DNA of 64,000 nt from Caldicellulosiruptor hydrothermalis 108 (lineage in GTDB: Bacteria > Bacillota > Thermoanaerobacteria > Caldicellulosiruptorales > Caldicellulosiruptoraceae), in NCBI RefSeq assembly GCF_000166355.1, contig NC_014652.1, positions 1,834,928 to 1,898,927 of the forward strand. The letters run 5' to 3'. Positions within the stretch are counted from its first letter, which is position 1, and every line of letters begins with the position of its first letter. The notes under the pieces are model-generated. The model saw nothing but the letters and a program-made list of their open reading frames with translations, was not told where the DNA came from and ran no database searches. Below, one piece after another: positions 28,131-37,096 of the stretch. The position numbers were made by a program, and so were the translations under genes.

Positions 28131-29969
28131 CTATATTTTATGAACAAATGCTGGCAATTCTAAAGGAAGTTTAATAACAACCTTTGTACCTTTCTTGATA
28201 GAACTTTCAATATAAAACTCAGCATTGTCGTTGTAGTACAGCATTAATCTTCTGTAAACATTTTTAAGTCCAATACTTTTATCATATAATGGATTGTTAA
28301 GATTAGCATAAAGCTCTTCAAGCTTTTTCTCGTCCATCCCTATCCCGTTGTCAGCAACTTCTATCATTAACTTTATACCCTCTTTTTTTACTCTAACCAT
28401 TACTCTACCACTGTCTTCTTTTTCCTCTATACCATGTATACATGCATTTTCAACAAGCGGCTGAATTGTCATCTTAGGAATTAAACAGTTTTTAGCATCT
28501 TCTTCTACAAAAATTTCATATGTTAACTTTTCACCAAATCTGTATTGTTGTATTTTTAGAAAATCTTCTACAAAATTGATTTCTTCCTGAACTGTGGTTA
28601 TATCATTTCCCCAATAAATAAGCCTCCTTAAGGTCCTTGTTAAATACTTTATTATCTCAGCCGTCTCCAGTTCGTTCTTTAAAACAGAACGCATTCTTAT
28701 AGAATCCAGTGTGTTGAAAAGGAAATGTGGATTTATCTGACTCTGAAGCGCATTTATCTCTGCCTGCTTTTTTTCAACTTCAAGTGTCTTCTTTTGAATC
28801 TCAGAAAGCATTTCCTTCTCTATTAGTTCCTTAAGTCTTATCGTCATATTGTTAAACTCTCTTATCAGGCTACCAATCTCATCGTTCCCTTCCTTACATG
28901 TCAGAATCTCGAAGCGCTGCTTTTTAACCTTTCTTATATGTCTTTCCAAAAGCTCTAATCTATTTGATAAGGAAGAAGTTATAAGCCTTATCAAAAAGGT
29001 TGCAAATATCAAGCTCAAAAGCGAAATAAGTAATATAAACTCGATAGCCCTGTATATTTCTCCCATCATATACGAGCGCGAAAATACTCCTACCAGTTTC
29101 CATCCACTTAAAAGAGTTATATCCAGATTATTTACAAATACATACGACCCTTTTGTCACAAATTTACTCGCTTCAAACTTTACAAATGGCTTGGTAAAGA
29201 TTAGATTATTGTATGTATGGGCTGCAATTATTCTGTTGCTGCTGTCCAGCAAGTAAATCTCTCCGCCAAACACCTCAAAATTTATGGAATTGAAAAAGCT
29301 TGAAAGATAAATGTCAATTTTGGCTATTTTGGTATATTTACTATTGTTCCCTGTTGACGTGCTTCTTTGCTCGTATTGATTGAGATTCCTTATCAATGAT
29401 ACATATCCTTCTTCTCCACTTACAGTGTTTTCGGTGGTAGGTATTACAATTATTCCCTGTTGATTATTAATTACTTTTTCATACCAATCCTTTACTTCCT
29501 GATAGTTTAATTTTCTATAACCATCACTATTCAAAATTGTGGGATTGTTTGTATATATTGTAACGCGAGCAATATTTGAATACACATTTCTCCCCTGATA
29601 TATCCTATTTCTTAAGTACTGAACATAATTTGAGTAAAAATCTTCCATTCCCTGATAATCAATATCAAGCATATCATTAAGCAAATCATCTGTATACAAT
29701 GTATTTGAATATAATATAGCCTCATCAATTACCTTTTTTACATTAGTATTTAAGATACTGAAGGCACTTTTTATCTGATTTATTTTCTGCTGTTGAAGAT
29801 TCTTTACAATGAAAATGGTAAAAATAAAATGGCTCACTATTGTGGGGATTAAAACACAGAGGATATATACAAGTAGCAGCTTTTTTCTGACAGAAAGATT
29901 ATCTAATTTATCAAGCAGCCTTTCTTTTGAGAATTCAAAAAATTTTTTTAGCACTTTGTTCCACCACAA
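28131..29969 (-). CDS. YesM-type sensor histidine kinase
   Basis: 612 residues. A membrane segment at ~31-52, a large extracellular sensor region (~55-300, Cache-like), a second membrane segment at ~308-330, HAMP (~330-385), then a His_kinase region with QSQINPHFLFNTLDSIR (phospho-His) and an ATPase domain with VENACIHGIE (N box) and VADNGIGMD (G1). The start is a TTG with GGAG eight bases upstream. The ligand is expected to be an extracellular sugar or a loaded solute-binding protein from the same operon. Confidence 0.92.
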   Translation of the reverse strand: MWWNKVLKKFFEFSKERLLDKLDNLSVRKKLLLVYILCVLIPTIVSHFIFTIFIVKNLQQQKINQIKSAFSILNTNVKKVIDEAILYSNTLYTDDLLNDMLDIDYQGMEDFYSNYVQYLRNRIYQGRNVYSNIARVTIYTNNPTILNSDGYRKLNYQEVKDWYEKVINNQQGIIVIPTTENTVSGEEGYVSLIRNLNQYEQRSTSTGNNSKYTKIAKIDIYLSSFFNSINFEVFGGEIYLLDSSNRIIAAHTYNNLIFTKPFVKFEASKFVTKGSYVFVNNLDITLLSGWKLVGVFSRSYMMGEIYRAIEFILLISLLSLIFATFLIRLITSSLSNRLELLERHIRKVKKQRFEILTCKEGNDEIGSLIREFNNMTIRLKELIEKEMLSEIQKKTLEVEKKQAEINALQSQINPHFLFNTLDSIRMRSVLKNELETAEIIKYLTRTLRRLIYWGNDITTVQEEINFVEDFLKIQQYRFGEKLTYEIFVEEDAKNCLIPKMTIQPLVENACIHGIEEKEDSGRVMVRVKKEGIKLMIEVADNGIGMDEKKLEELYANLNNPLYDKSIGLKNVYRRLMLYYNDNAEFYIESSIKKGTKVVIKLPLELPAFVHKI

Positions 29970-30048
29970 GCTTTATATCTCCTAAGTTTAATTATATCAT
30001 AATACACAAGAATATTAACTGTATTTATTTACCCATAAAAAATAAATC

Positions 30049-30073
30049 AAAGTGGGCGAATTTCACCCACTTT
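30049..30073 (-). terminator. terminator or attenuator after the permease genes
   Basis: AAAGTGGG/CCCACTTT with further inner pairing forms an ~11-bp stem. On the minus strand it is followed by a T-rich tract. It lies between the LplC-type permease and the YesM kinase, so it probably lowers expression of the regulatory genes relative to the transporter. Confidence 0.7.
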
Positions 30074-30085
30074 ACGCAACCTCAA

Positions 30086-30994
30086 TTATTCTCCTTTCAC
30101 ACTTCCAAGAGTAAGACCCTTTACAAAATATCTCTGCAAGAATGGATATACCATAATAATCGGAGCTGTTGCAACAATTGTCATACTTGCTCTTACTGAG
30201 TTTGGAGTAACCTGTTGAGTTTCAGCCATTGCTCCCATTTGATAGTCAGGATTTCTTCCAACCTGCATACTTACAGATGCCAGAATTTTTTGAAGCTCAT
30301 ACTGAAGGGTACTCAGGTCAGGTCTTTGTGAGTTAAAGATATATACATCAAACCACGAATTCCAATGTCCAACTCCAATAAAGAGTGCTATTGTCGCAAC
30401 TGCTGGCAGAGTAAGTGGAAAGATTATCTGCCACAAAATTCTAAATTCACTTGCTCCATCAATCTTAGCAGATTCAATCAAACTTGAAGGAAGTGACTCT
30501 ATATAGCTTCTGACTACAACAACATTGAACATTCCCAGAAGGGCCGGTACAATATAAACCCAAAATGTGTTTAAAAGTCCCAATGATCTATACAATAAGT
30601 AGGTTGGAATTAGACCAGCACCGAAATACATGGTTAGAACCATTATTGCAGAAAACGGACGTCTTAATACAAAATCTTTTCTTGAAAGAGGATAAGCAAC
30701 AAACATTGTACAAATAATACCCAGCACTGTACCAAGAACTGTTCTTGCAACAGATACTAAAGCTGCATTATAAATCTGTGGATTACTAACAATAATTTCA
30801 TAGTTCTTCAAAGTCCACTTTCTTGGCCAGATATAAATTCCTCCTCGAACTGTGTCAAGAGCATCGTTAAACGAAATTGCAAGAACGTTTAAAAAAGGAT
30901 ATAAAGTAACAATACCCACAAAAATCAGACTTATATAAACAACCAAGTCAACAATAATATCCTCGGCTGTTTTTTTCTTAAACATCTCAAACAT
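30086..30994 (-). CDS. ABC transporter permease, LplC/YtcP type
   Basis: A carbohydrate-uptake permease (CUT1 family) of 302 residues with about six membrane segments and the EAA-loop motif here read as IESAKIDGASEFRILWQIIFPLTLP (~185-210), which contacts the ATPase. A 20-residue charged N-terminus precedes the first helix. It pairs with the LplB-type permease 42 bases upstream. No ATPase is encoded in this operon; CUT1 systems of this type usually share one MsmK-type ATPase encoded elsewhere. Confidence 0.92.
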   Translation of the reverse strand: MFEMFKKKTAEDIIVDLVVYISLIFVGIVTLYPFLNVLAISFNDALDTVRGGIYIWPRKWTLKNYEIIVSNPQIYNAALVSVARTVLGTVLGIICTMFVAYPLSRKDFVLRRPFSAIMVLTMYFGAGLIPTYLLYRSLGLLNTFWVYIVPALLGMFNVVVVRSYIESLPSSLIESAKIDGASEFRILWQIIFPLTLPAVATIALFIGVGHWNSWFDVYIFNSQRPDLSTLQYELQKILASVSMQVGRNPDYQMGAMAETQQVTPNSVRASMTIVATAPIIMVYPFLQRYFVKGLTLGSVKGE

Positions 30995-31036
30995 TCCCTC
31001 CTGTTTATATTGTTGAAAAACCTTGCCAAGATTTTT

Positions 31037-31975
31037 CTATACCACAGTGGATGCATTCAATTTTGCAGCAACCTTATTTGCAAACAACACAAGCAAAATA
31101 CTTACAACGCTCTTAAACATACCAGCAGCTGTAGCATATGAATATCTGTACATTGTAATACCATAGTCAAGAACGTATGTGTCAAGAATTTGAGAGTAAT
31201 CCTGAACAAGCGGGTTTCTGAGCAAAAGAACCTGTTCAAAACCAGCATTCAAAAGCCAACCAACGTTGAGAATAAGAAGCATACTAATTGTTGGTGCAAT
31301 CCCCGGCAGTGTTACATATCTTATCTTTTGCAGTCTTCCACAACCATCCACACTTGCAGCATCATAAAGTTCCGGGTCAATACTTGTCATTGCAGCCAAA
31401 TACACTATAGCATTCCATCCTGTTTCCTTCCAAACATTCGAGAGAGCCAATATCCACCAGAAATAATGCCCTTCGCCCATCCAAACAATTGGTTGTTTTA
31501 TTATCTTAAGTGACATTAAAATTTGATTGAGTATACCTGACTCAGGTGAAAGCACACTTATAACTATACTCGCCGCCACAACCCAAGAAACAAAGTGGGG
31601 AAGATATGAAATTGTTTGAATAGTCCTTTTAAATAACATATTCTTTACTTCGTTTAGCATCAACGCAAGTAAGATAGCTGCTGCAAAGGACGTAACAAGC
31701 TTTAAAAAGCTTATAACAATTGTATTTCTCATAGCAAGCCAAAAACCAGAGTCACTAAACAAATCTTTAAATTGTTGCAAGCCTACCCACTCTGAACCCC
31801 AAACACCCTGGAAAGGCCTGTATTCTTTAAATGCAATGACCCACCACCAAAGAGGTACGTAGTGAAACAGGATAACATACAGTACAAAAGGGAATATCAT
31901 TAAAACTAATTCTTTTTGCTCCTTTACCTTCTGCCAAAAAGTTTTTTTCGACTCGGTGTAATATACTGCGTCCAA
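31037..31975 (-). CDS. ABC transporter permease, LplB type
   Basis: The partner permease, 312 residues and about six membrane segments. Its EAA-type loop reads LYDAASVDGCGRLQKIRYVTLPGI (~205-228). The N-terminal segment (QKELVLMIFPFVLYVILFHYVPLW) is typical of LplB proteins in aldouronate operons. It follows the first solute-binding protein after a hairpin that probably reduces read-through. Confidence 0.92.
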   Translation of the reverse strand: MDAVYYTESKKTFWQKVKEQKELVLMIFPFVLYVILFHYVPLWWWVIAFKEYRPFQGVWGSEWVGLQQFKDLFSDSGFWLAMRNTIVISFLKLVTSFAAAILLALMLNEVKNMLFKRTIQTISYLPHFVSWVVAASIVISVLSPESGILNQILMSLKIIKQPIVWMGEGHYFWWILALSNVWKETGWNAIVYLAAMTSIDPELYDAASVDGCGRLQKIRYVTLPGIAPTISMLLILNVGWLLNAGFEQVLLLRNPLVQDYSQILDTYVLDYGITMYRYSYATAAGMFKSVVSILLVLFANKVAAKLNASTVV

Positions 31976-32060
31976 AGCAATTACCTCCTTTGAAAACTTT
32001 TATACCTCTATATTGTAAGTACCCAGGAAAGCAAATGCTAAACAATTAAAAATTTTATAT

Positions 32061-32092
32061 AAGGGAAGAGGCAACTATCTACCTCTCCCCTT
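32061..32092 (-). terminator. leaky terminator between solute-binding protein and permeases
   Basis: Arms AAGGGAAGAGG (32061-32071) and CCTCTCCCCTT (32082-32092) pair with one bulge. On the minus strand the stem is followed by ATATAAAATTTTTAA. Such hairpins after solute-binding protein genes commonly give high binding-protein and low permease expression. Confidence 0.65.
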
Positions 32093-32110
32093 ATCCATTT
32101 TTACACAATA

Positions 32111-33787
32111 TTACTTAACCTTGATTCCGTACCAATCAGCCATTCTCTGCCTCATTTCCTGTGTGTAGAACTCTTCAATTGGTTTTGGATTTATCTTTGC
32201 TCTAACTTCTGCCTTGTACTTGTTCCATATCTCATCATATTTGCCTTTTGGAGCCATTATAAGCATTGGTATATACTTTCTTGCAAGATCGTTAGCAATA
32301 TTGAGTGGAACCTGAATCTCTTTTTGCTTTTCTGGTGGAATGTTAATTTCCCAAGCATATCCCCAAGGTGGAGATTCAGGTTCATCTGCAAATGGCGGCT
32401 CAACAAAGGTCTTTGCTTTATAAGCATCAAGGACTTTCTTCTGTGCAGGTGCCCATTGCATATATGCAATATCCGGATCAAGCTCAGGTTTTACATAGTT
32501 TCCATCTGGAAGTTTCAGCTGCCATCTTGGCCAAATGTTCCAGTAGCCAAGCCCTTCCTGTTTCTGATAAACAGGGTCTCTTGCTTTGTCAATCATAGCC
32601 TGAGTTCTGTACATCTTGCCTTTCTTATCAACAAGATAGTCCCTTCCTTTAATACCCCAGAACATGAGCTTTTGCACTTCTGGGTTCAAAAGTTGGTCTA
32701 AGAACTGAAATGCTCTTACAGGGTCTTTGCATTTTTTAGTAATACTTACTCCATCTCGAGTCCCGATTGACTGAAGCATGACATATCTTGACTTTTTAAC
32801 TCCTTTGAATACAATACCAAACGGAACAAGGATTCTGTCATCCTCCCCGTTCTTTCTTAAGGTGTTGAATGCTGTGTTGAAATGCCATGACCTTCCCCAG
32901 CTTGTTACAACTCTACCTTGAGCAACTTTCGCTGCCCATTGGTCATATGTTTGAACAAAAGCTTCTTTATCGAACAAACCTTCATTCCACAGAGCATTTA
33001 GCGCCTTGTATGCTTTATACATTCCTATTCCCGCAGGGTCATAGCTTGCTTTATATGTTTTTGGATCAACTTGTACAGTATCTGCAATCAAACCATTCAA
33101 ACCTGTTGCCGGATCCTGAATTACATAAAATCTTGCACCTTCTGTAATTGCTGACATGCCTATTACAGGCATGCCTTTATACTTTGGATATTTCTTGACA
33201 TAGTTTCTTATCATTGGCACCAAATCTTCCCAGTACTTTAACCTTGGCCAATTATTCTTTTGTAACATATCAATCATTACATATAAACCTTCGCCCATTG
33301 AGCTCGGTGAAACTTCTCCTCTTGTGTAGCTCAAGAAGTAAATGTGTCCGTCTGCCTGGCGCAATTTTTTCAAATCAGCAGATGAATAAGCCTTCTTTGT
33401 CCACTGACCATATTTCTGAATGTAATTTTCAAGCGGAACTAAAGCTTTGTTCTGAATAAATTGTTTGTGTTCACCGCTACCGTAAACAAGGTCTGGCAAG
33501 TCGCCAGATGCAAGCATAAGCGATATTTTTGTTGCCTGGTCCATTCCTACAAAGTGTTCGATTTTTAGTCTCACACCAGTCTTTTTAGTAATTTCCTGAC
33601 CAATAGCAGTGCTAAAGATATCTGGGTGATATTGTACTGTTGCATCTGCACTAAACATTGTAAATGTTACAACCTTTTTTGATGCACCTTCAACCTTCTG
33701 GGAAGATACAGGTACAATCCCACCCAGCACCGCGGAAATAATGAAAACAAGCGCTACCACAATCGAGATTTTTCTTATAAATTTCAA
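32111..33787 (-). CDS. extracellular solute-binding protein, LplA type (first copy)
   Basis: 558 residues: a signal peptide (basic KFIRK then a hydrophobic core to about residue 28), followed by a large family-1-type solute-binding fold (ISLMLASGDLPDLVYG near 90, QFLDQLLNPEVQKLMFWG near 380). The expected lipobox cysteine is absent, unlike most Gram-positive binding proteins. It is similar throughout to the second copy at 35129-36799. It probably binds aldouronic acids or xylo-oligosaccharides, inferred from the operon. Confidence 0.9.
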   Translation of the reverse strand: MKFIRKISIVVALVFIISAVLGGIVPVSSQKVEGASKKVVTFTMFSADATVQYHPDIFSTAIGQEITKKTGVRLKIEHFVGMDQATKISLMLASGDLPDLVYGSGEHKQFIQNKALVPLENYIQKYGQWTKKAYSSADLKKLRQADGHIYFLSYTRGEVSPSSMGEGLYVMIDMLQKNNWPRLKYWEDLVPMIRNYVKKYPKYKGMPVIGMSAITEGARFYVIQDPATGLNGLIADTVQVDPKTYKASYDPAGIGMYKAYKALNALWNEGLFDKEAFVQTYDQWAAKVAQGRVVTSWGRSWHFNTAFNTLRKNGEDDRILVPFGIVFKGVKKSRYVMLQSIGTRDGVSITKKCKDPVRAFQFLDQLLNPEVQKLMFWGIKGRDYLVDKKGKMYRTQAMIDKARDPVYQKQEGLGYWNIWPRWQLKLPDGNYVKPELDPDIAYMQWAPAQKKVLDAYKAKTFVEPPFADEPESPPWGYAWEINIPPEKQKEIQVPLNIANDLARKYIPMLIMAPKGKYDEIWNKYKAEVRAKINPKPIEEFYTQEMRQRMADWYGIKVK

Positions 33788-33820
33788 ATTTACACGCCTC
33801 CTCTCCTTGAATTTTTATTT

Positions 33821-33841
33821 AGGATGAACAATTATCATCCT
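33821..33841 (-). other. hairpin between the UroD-like and first solute-binding genes
   Basis: AGGATGA/TCATCCT with a 7-base loop lies 34 bases before the solute-binding protein ATG. No T tract follows on the minus strand, so a processing or mRNA-stabilising role is more likely than termination. The rest of 33788-33926 is AT-rich and I see nothing else in it. Confidence 0.45.
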
Positions 33842-33926
33842 CTACTGTTCATTTTACATAGTATTTAGATAAAAACAACCCTCAAAATCTAACATATTTC
33901 CCCCATAAAATTGATATGTCAAAAAA

Positions 33927-35012
33927 CTATATTCTCCCAAATTCTTGAACAGCCCACATGTATATTTTGATATTCTCAAGAGGAGTACCTGAAGCAACAG
34001 AACCTGCAGGTGTCTCGATAAAGTTTCCATCCTCTTTTAAAACTTGCATATCCCTCTTTACATATTCAATAATTTCCTCTGCGCTTCCGTTTCTCAATAC
34101 AAATGGTGGCATCTGTCCATAAATCAACGCATGTGGCATGAGCTTTCTTATCGTGGCAGGGTGAATTTCAGGTCCAAAATTAACGCTGTTTACTCCAAGT
34201 TCATTTAAAATAGGAATTAGGTGCTGCATATTGCTATCTGAATGTTGATAGCGCGTATCTTCTTTTCTTGGTGCGAAGTTTTTAAACAAACTCTCCAAAA
34301 TAGGTGCACAGTATCTTTCATAAAGCTTGGGCGAAAACAAAAAGCAGTTATCATCATTAATTGCAATTCCGTTATATTCAACTTCACAATAACCTCTTAA
34401 ATTTTTTATATATTCCACAAGTTTTTCTTTTAATATCTCAAAAAACTCATCCATTAGCTCTGGTTCATCCATCAGTAACGTACAAAGATTTGTTGTCCCT
34501 AATAAACTTGTTGCAATTGTAGCAGGTCCTCTTGTCATATGTCCCCATCTTAGTTTCTTGCCAGTTAGATTCTCGTAATCTTCTTTTGCTTTTAAAAGTT
34601 CAGGTGTAACCACTTTTTTTACATCAATCTTCTCCATCTTTTCTATAAAACTTTTTACCTCATCTAAACTTTCAATTGCTTGCTCAAGCCAAGGCGTTCC
34701 CCCTTCTGATATCACAACCTTTGAACCCATTACAACCTCAAATCTTGTTGGCTCTGGAGGGTCAAGCTCTTCTTCTGAATAAAATCTTCTCCCAAGCTCT
34801 TCTTCCAAAATATCATTAGCTTTTTTATGAATTTGAAGCCTGTATGATTTGTCAGAGTAATAATCAACTGTTGAAAAAGGACCAACCAGCTCAAATAAAA
34901 AATGGTCGTCAAGCCAAAAGTGTATAGGAATCCTTGTTTTTTTGTCAAAATTAAACCAACAAAAATCATTTTCTTCCCAGAATTTTTTTACATCAAATTT
35001 AGATAAGTCCAC
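33927..35012 (-). CDS. uroporphyrinogen decarboxylase (URO-D) superfamily protein, unknown function
   Basis: 361 residues resembling the URO-D/MtaA superfamily of TIM-barrel proteins, clearest in the C-terminal half (YQHSDSNMQHLIPILNELGVNSVNFGPEIHP, LIYGQMPPFVLRNGSAEEI). It lacks the porphyrin-enzyme N-terminus and is not next to haem genes, so true uroporphyrinogen decarboxylation is unlikely. Relatives include corrinoid-dependent methyltransferases, though the Cys zinc ligands of MtaA are not obvious here. Its place between two aldouronate-binding proteins suggests a role on methylated glucuronate; this is inference only. Confidence 0.7.
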   Translation of the reverse strand: MDLSKFDVKKFWEENDFCWFNFDKKTRIPIHFWLDDHFLFELVGPFSTVDYYSDKSYRLQIHKKANDILEEELGRRFYSEEELDPPEPTRFEVVMGSKVVISEGGTPWLEQAIESLDEVKSFIEKMEKIDVKKVVTPELLKAKEDYENLTGKKLRWGHMTRGPATIATSLLGTTNLCTLLMDEPELMDEFFEILKEKLVEYIKNLRGYCEVEYNGIAINDDNCFLFSPKLYERYCAPILESLFKNFAPRKEDTRYQHSDSNMQHLIPILNELGVNSVNFGPEIHPATIRKLMPHALIYGQMPPFVLRNGSAEEIIEYVKRDMQVLKEDGNFIETPAGSVASGTPLENIKIYMWAVQEFGRI

Positions 35013-35060
35013 AAGAACCCTCCTCCTTTGTTGGTATTATTTTTTAGACTACAAAAATTT

Positions 35061-35102
35061 ATAGGGAAGACCTCTAAAACTAAAACAGGAGGCCTTCCCT
35101 AT
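35061..35102 (-). terminator. leaky terminator after the second solute-binding protein gene
   Basis: ATAGGGAAG.CCTC and GAGG.CTTCCCTAT form a 13-bp stem with one mismatch. On the minus strand it is followed by ATAAATTTTTG. It is placed directly after the first gene of the operon, as expected for boosting binding-protein expression. Confidence 0.7.
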
Positions 35103-35128
35103 AAAATATACCACAATTTACTCCAAGT

Positions 35129-36799
35129 TTAGTTCCAATTCTTTACTCTCCAGCGAATCATCTCTGTCTTGAACTGCTCGTATACTTTGTAATTTGTCTT
35201 TTCAAATGCTTGCAAATATTCTTTCCATATTCTCTCAAAGTCAGCATCTGTTTTAGCCATTACAAGCTGTGGCAGATATTTTCTTCTTACTTCACTCATC
35301 TTCTGTGTTGCAATAGTTACTTGTGTCTTGTCAGCAGGAATATTGATTTCCCATGCAAATCCATAAGGTGTTTCAAGCGGTGGGTCTGTAAATGGAGGTT
35401 GCATGAAATATTTAGCTTTATATGCATCGAGAACTTTCTTTTCAGCTGGTGAGAAGTTCTTGTATACATACTCTGGGTCAAATCCTGGCTCTCTGTAATT
35501 TCCATCCTGCAGCTTCAAATATGCATGCGGGAATACCCACCAGTATCCAAGCCCTTGTTTCTTCCTGTAAACAGGATCTTCTCTCTGTTTTTTCTGTTTG
35601 TCTGTTAGGTACATCTTTCCGTTTTTGTCTACACTGTAATCAACACCTTTTATTCCCCAGTACATAAGTTTTTGAGCTTCTAAAGAGCACAGAGTATCAA
35701 GGAACTTAAATGCTGTGACAGGGTCTTTACACTTCTTTGTTATGCTAATACCATCTCTTGCGCCAATTGGCTGAATCATAAGATATCTTGCTCTTTGAAC
35801 ACCTTTGTAGACAACCGGGAAGGATACATGCATTCTATTGTATTTCTTTGCATTTTTCAAAGAAGCTTCTGCATCATATCCAAATTGCCACCACTGGTCG
35901 TAGAATCCTACAACTCTACCCTGAGCAATCTTGGAAAGATATGTGTCATAGTTTTGAACGAACACTTCTTTGTCAATAAGCCCTTCTTTCCACATCTTAT
36001 TCAAATCCTTGTAGTATCTCTTTGAACCTTCCATTGTTGCATAAACTTTTGCTTCATATGTCTTCGGGTCAACGATTACATCACCATCATTTTGATACCC
36101 CATAAGATATGAAGGTGGATTTTCTAAAGTGAAGAATCTCCAATTTTCCGTAATAAATGTAAATCCGATAGTTGGTTTTCCCTCAATAGTAGGATTTTTC
36201 TTTACATAATCTCTAATGAGCTGCTGATAGTCCTCCCAATACCTTACCTTTGGCCACTTTGCCTTTTCAAGAAGATCAATTGGTAGCCAGAACCCATCTG
36301 GCTTTAAGTCTGGTGTTATTTCGTTTCTGTATGGTGATAAGAAATAAATTTTGCCATCTTTTTGTCTTAGTCGCTTCAAATCTTTTGCACTATAAATTTG
36401 TTTGCAATATTTTCCGTATTTTTGGATATAGTTATCCAGCGGTACCAAAACACCTGCTTCAATCAATTTTCCATGCTCCTGATGTCCATGAATCAAATCT
36501 GGTAAATCACCAGATGCCAACATAAGACCAATCTTTGTCGCCTCATCTTGTCCTGCTAAGTATTCGATTTTGAGTTTTACACCTGTGAGCTTTGTAATTT
36601 CTTTACCAATAGGAGTGCTAAATAGGTCTGGATGAGGGTCTGCATTTGAATCTCCATAGAAAAATGTCAATGTCTTTACGGGTTGATTGCTTGAAGCCGC
36701 TTTCACAGAATTAGACTTTAAACTTGGCAGGGTAACAAGGCTTGAAAAAATGAACACAAAACAGACAAACCACGCAAATGATTTTAATTTTTTTGACAT
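35129..36799 (-). CDS. extracellular solute-binding protein, LplA type (second copy)
   Basis: 556 residues, paralogous along its full length to the protein at 32111-33787 (shared blocks such as LMLASGDLPDL, NYIQKYG, KKCKDPV and MYWGIKG). Signal peptide at ~1-35; a Cys at residue 13 lies inside the hydrophobic core and does not form a normal lipobox. It is the first gene of the operon, with the promoter at 36874-36902, and is followed by a leaky terminator, so it is likely the most abundant product. The two copies may bind different oligosaccharides and share the same permeases. Confidence 0.9.
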   Translation of the reverse strand: MSKKLKSFAWFVCFVFIFSSLVTLPSLKSNSVKAASSNQPVKTLTFFYGDSNADPHPDLFSTPIGKEITKLTGVKLKIEYLAGQDEATKIGLMLASGDLPDLIHGHQEHGKLIEAGVLVPLDNYIQKYGKYCKQIYSAKDLKRLRQKDGKIYFLSPYRNEITPDLKPDGFWLPIDLLEKAKWPKVRYWEDYQQLIRDYVKKNPTIEGKPTIGFTFITENWRFFTLENPPSYLMGYQNDGDVIVDPKTYEAKVYATMEGSKRYYKDLNKMWKEGLIDKEVFVQNYDTYLSKIAQGRVVGFYDQWWQFGYDAEASLKNAKKYNRMHVSFPVVYKGVQRARYLMIQPIGARDGISITKKCKDPVTAFKFLDTLCSLEAQKLMYWGIKGVDYSVDKNGKMYLTDKQKKQREDPVYRKKQGLGYWWVFPHAYLKLQDGNYREPGFDPEYVYKNFSPAEKKVLDAYKAKYFMQPPFTDPPLETPYGFAWEINIPADKTQVTIATQKMSEVRRKYLPQLVMAKTDADFERIWKEYLQAFEKTNYKVYEQFKTEMIRWRVKNWN

Positions 36800-36873
36800 C
36801 TCAAACCCTCCTCACTGTATATTTTGACATTTCTACGAGCAAAAAGACTTTAAAAATTGTGAATCTGAAATAA

Positions 36874-36902
36874 ATTATAACTATAAATTGTAGAAATGTA
36901 AC
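36874..36902 (-). promoter_or_regulatory. glucuronoxylan operon promoter
   Basis: On the minus strand GTTACA (36897-36902) and a perfect TATAAT (36874-36879) are 17 bases apart, about 75 bases before the second solute-binding protein ATG. The poor -35 is compatible with activation by the YesN regulator. The remainder of the 297-base divergent gap (36800-37096) is AT-rich. Confidence 0.6.
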
Positions 36903-37034
36903 CCTGAAAAATTTTATATTTTTCCCCCGCAAAATTGACTTTTTTAATCCCTGATGAATCTAAAAATTTATAACTAATCTACAAACATTTTTGCTAAGCT
37001 AACTCAATATTGTTTTTTATTCATCACTTTTTTC

Positions 37035-37063
37035 TTGACAAATCCTAAGAGTTGATAATAAAA
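37035..37063 (+). promoter_or_regulatory. hisC-aroF-tyrA-aroA operon promoter
   Basis: A perfect -35 TTGACA at 37035-37040 is followed by an AT-rich -10 region (ATAAAA at 37058-37063, or GATAAT at 37054-37059). The -10 is imprecise, so only the -35 is well supported. Confidence 0.5.
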
Positions 37064-37096
37064 TTATTGAAAATCGCAAGTTAGGGGTGTGCTAAT

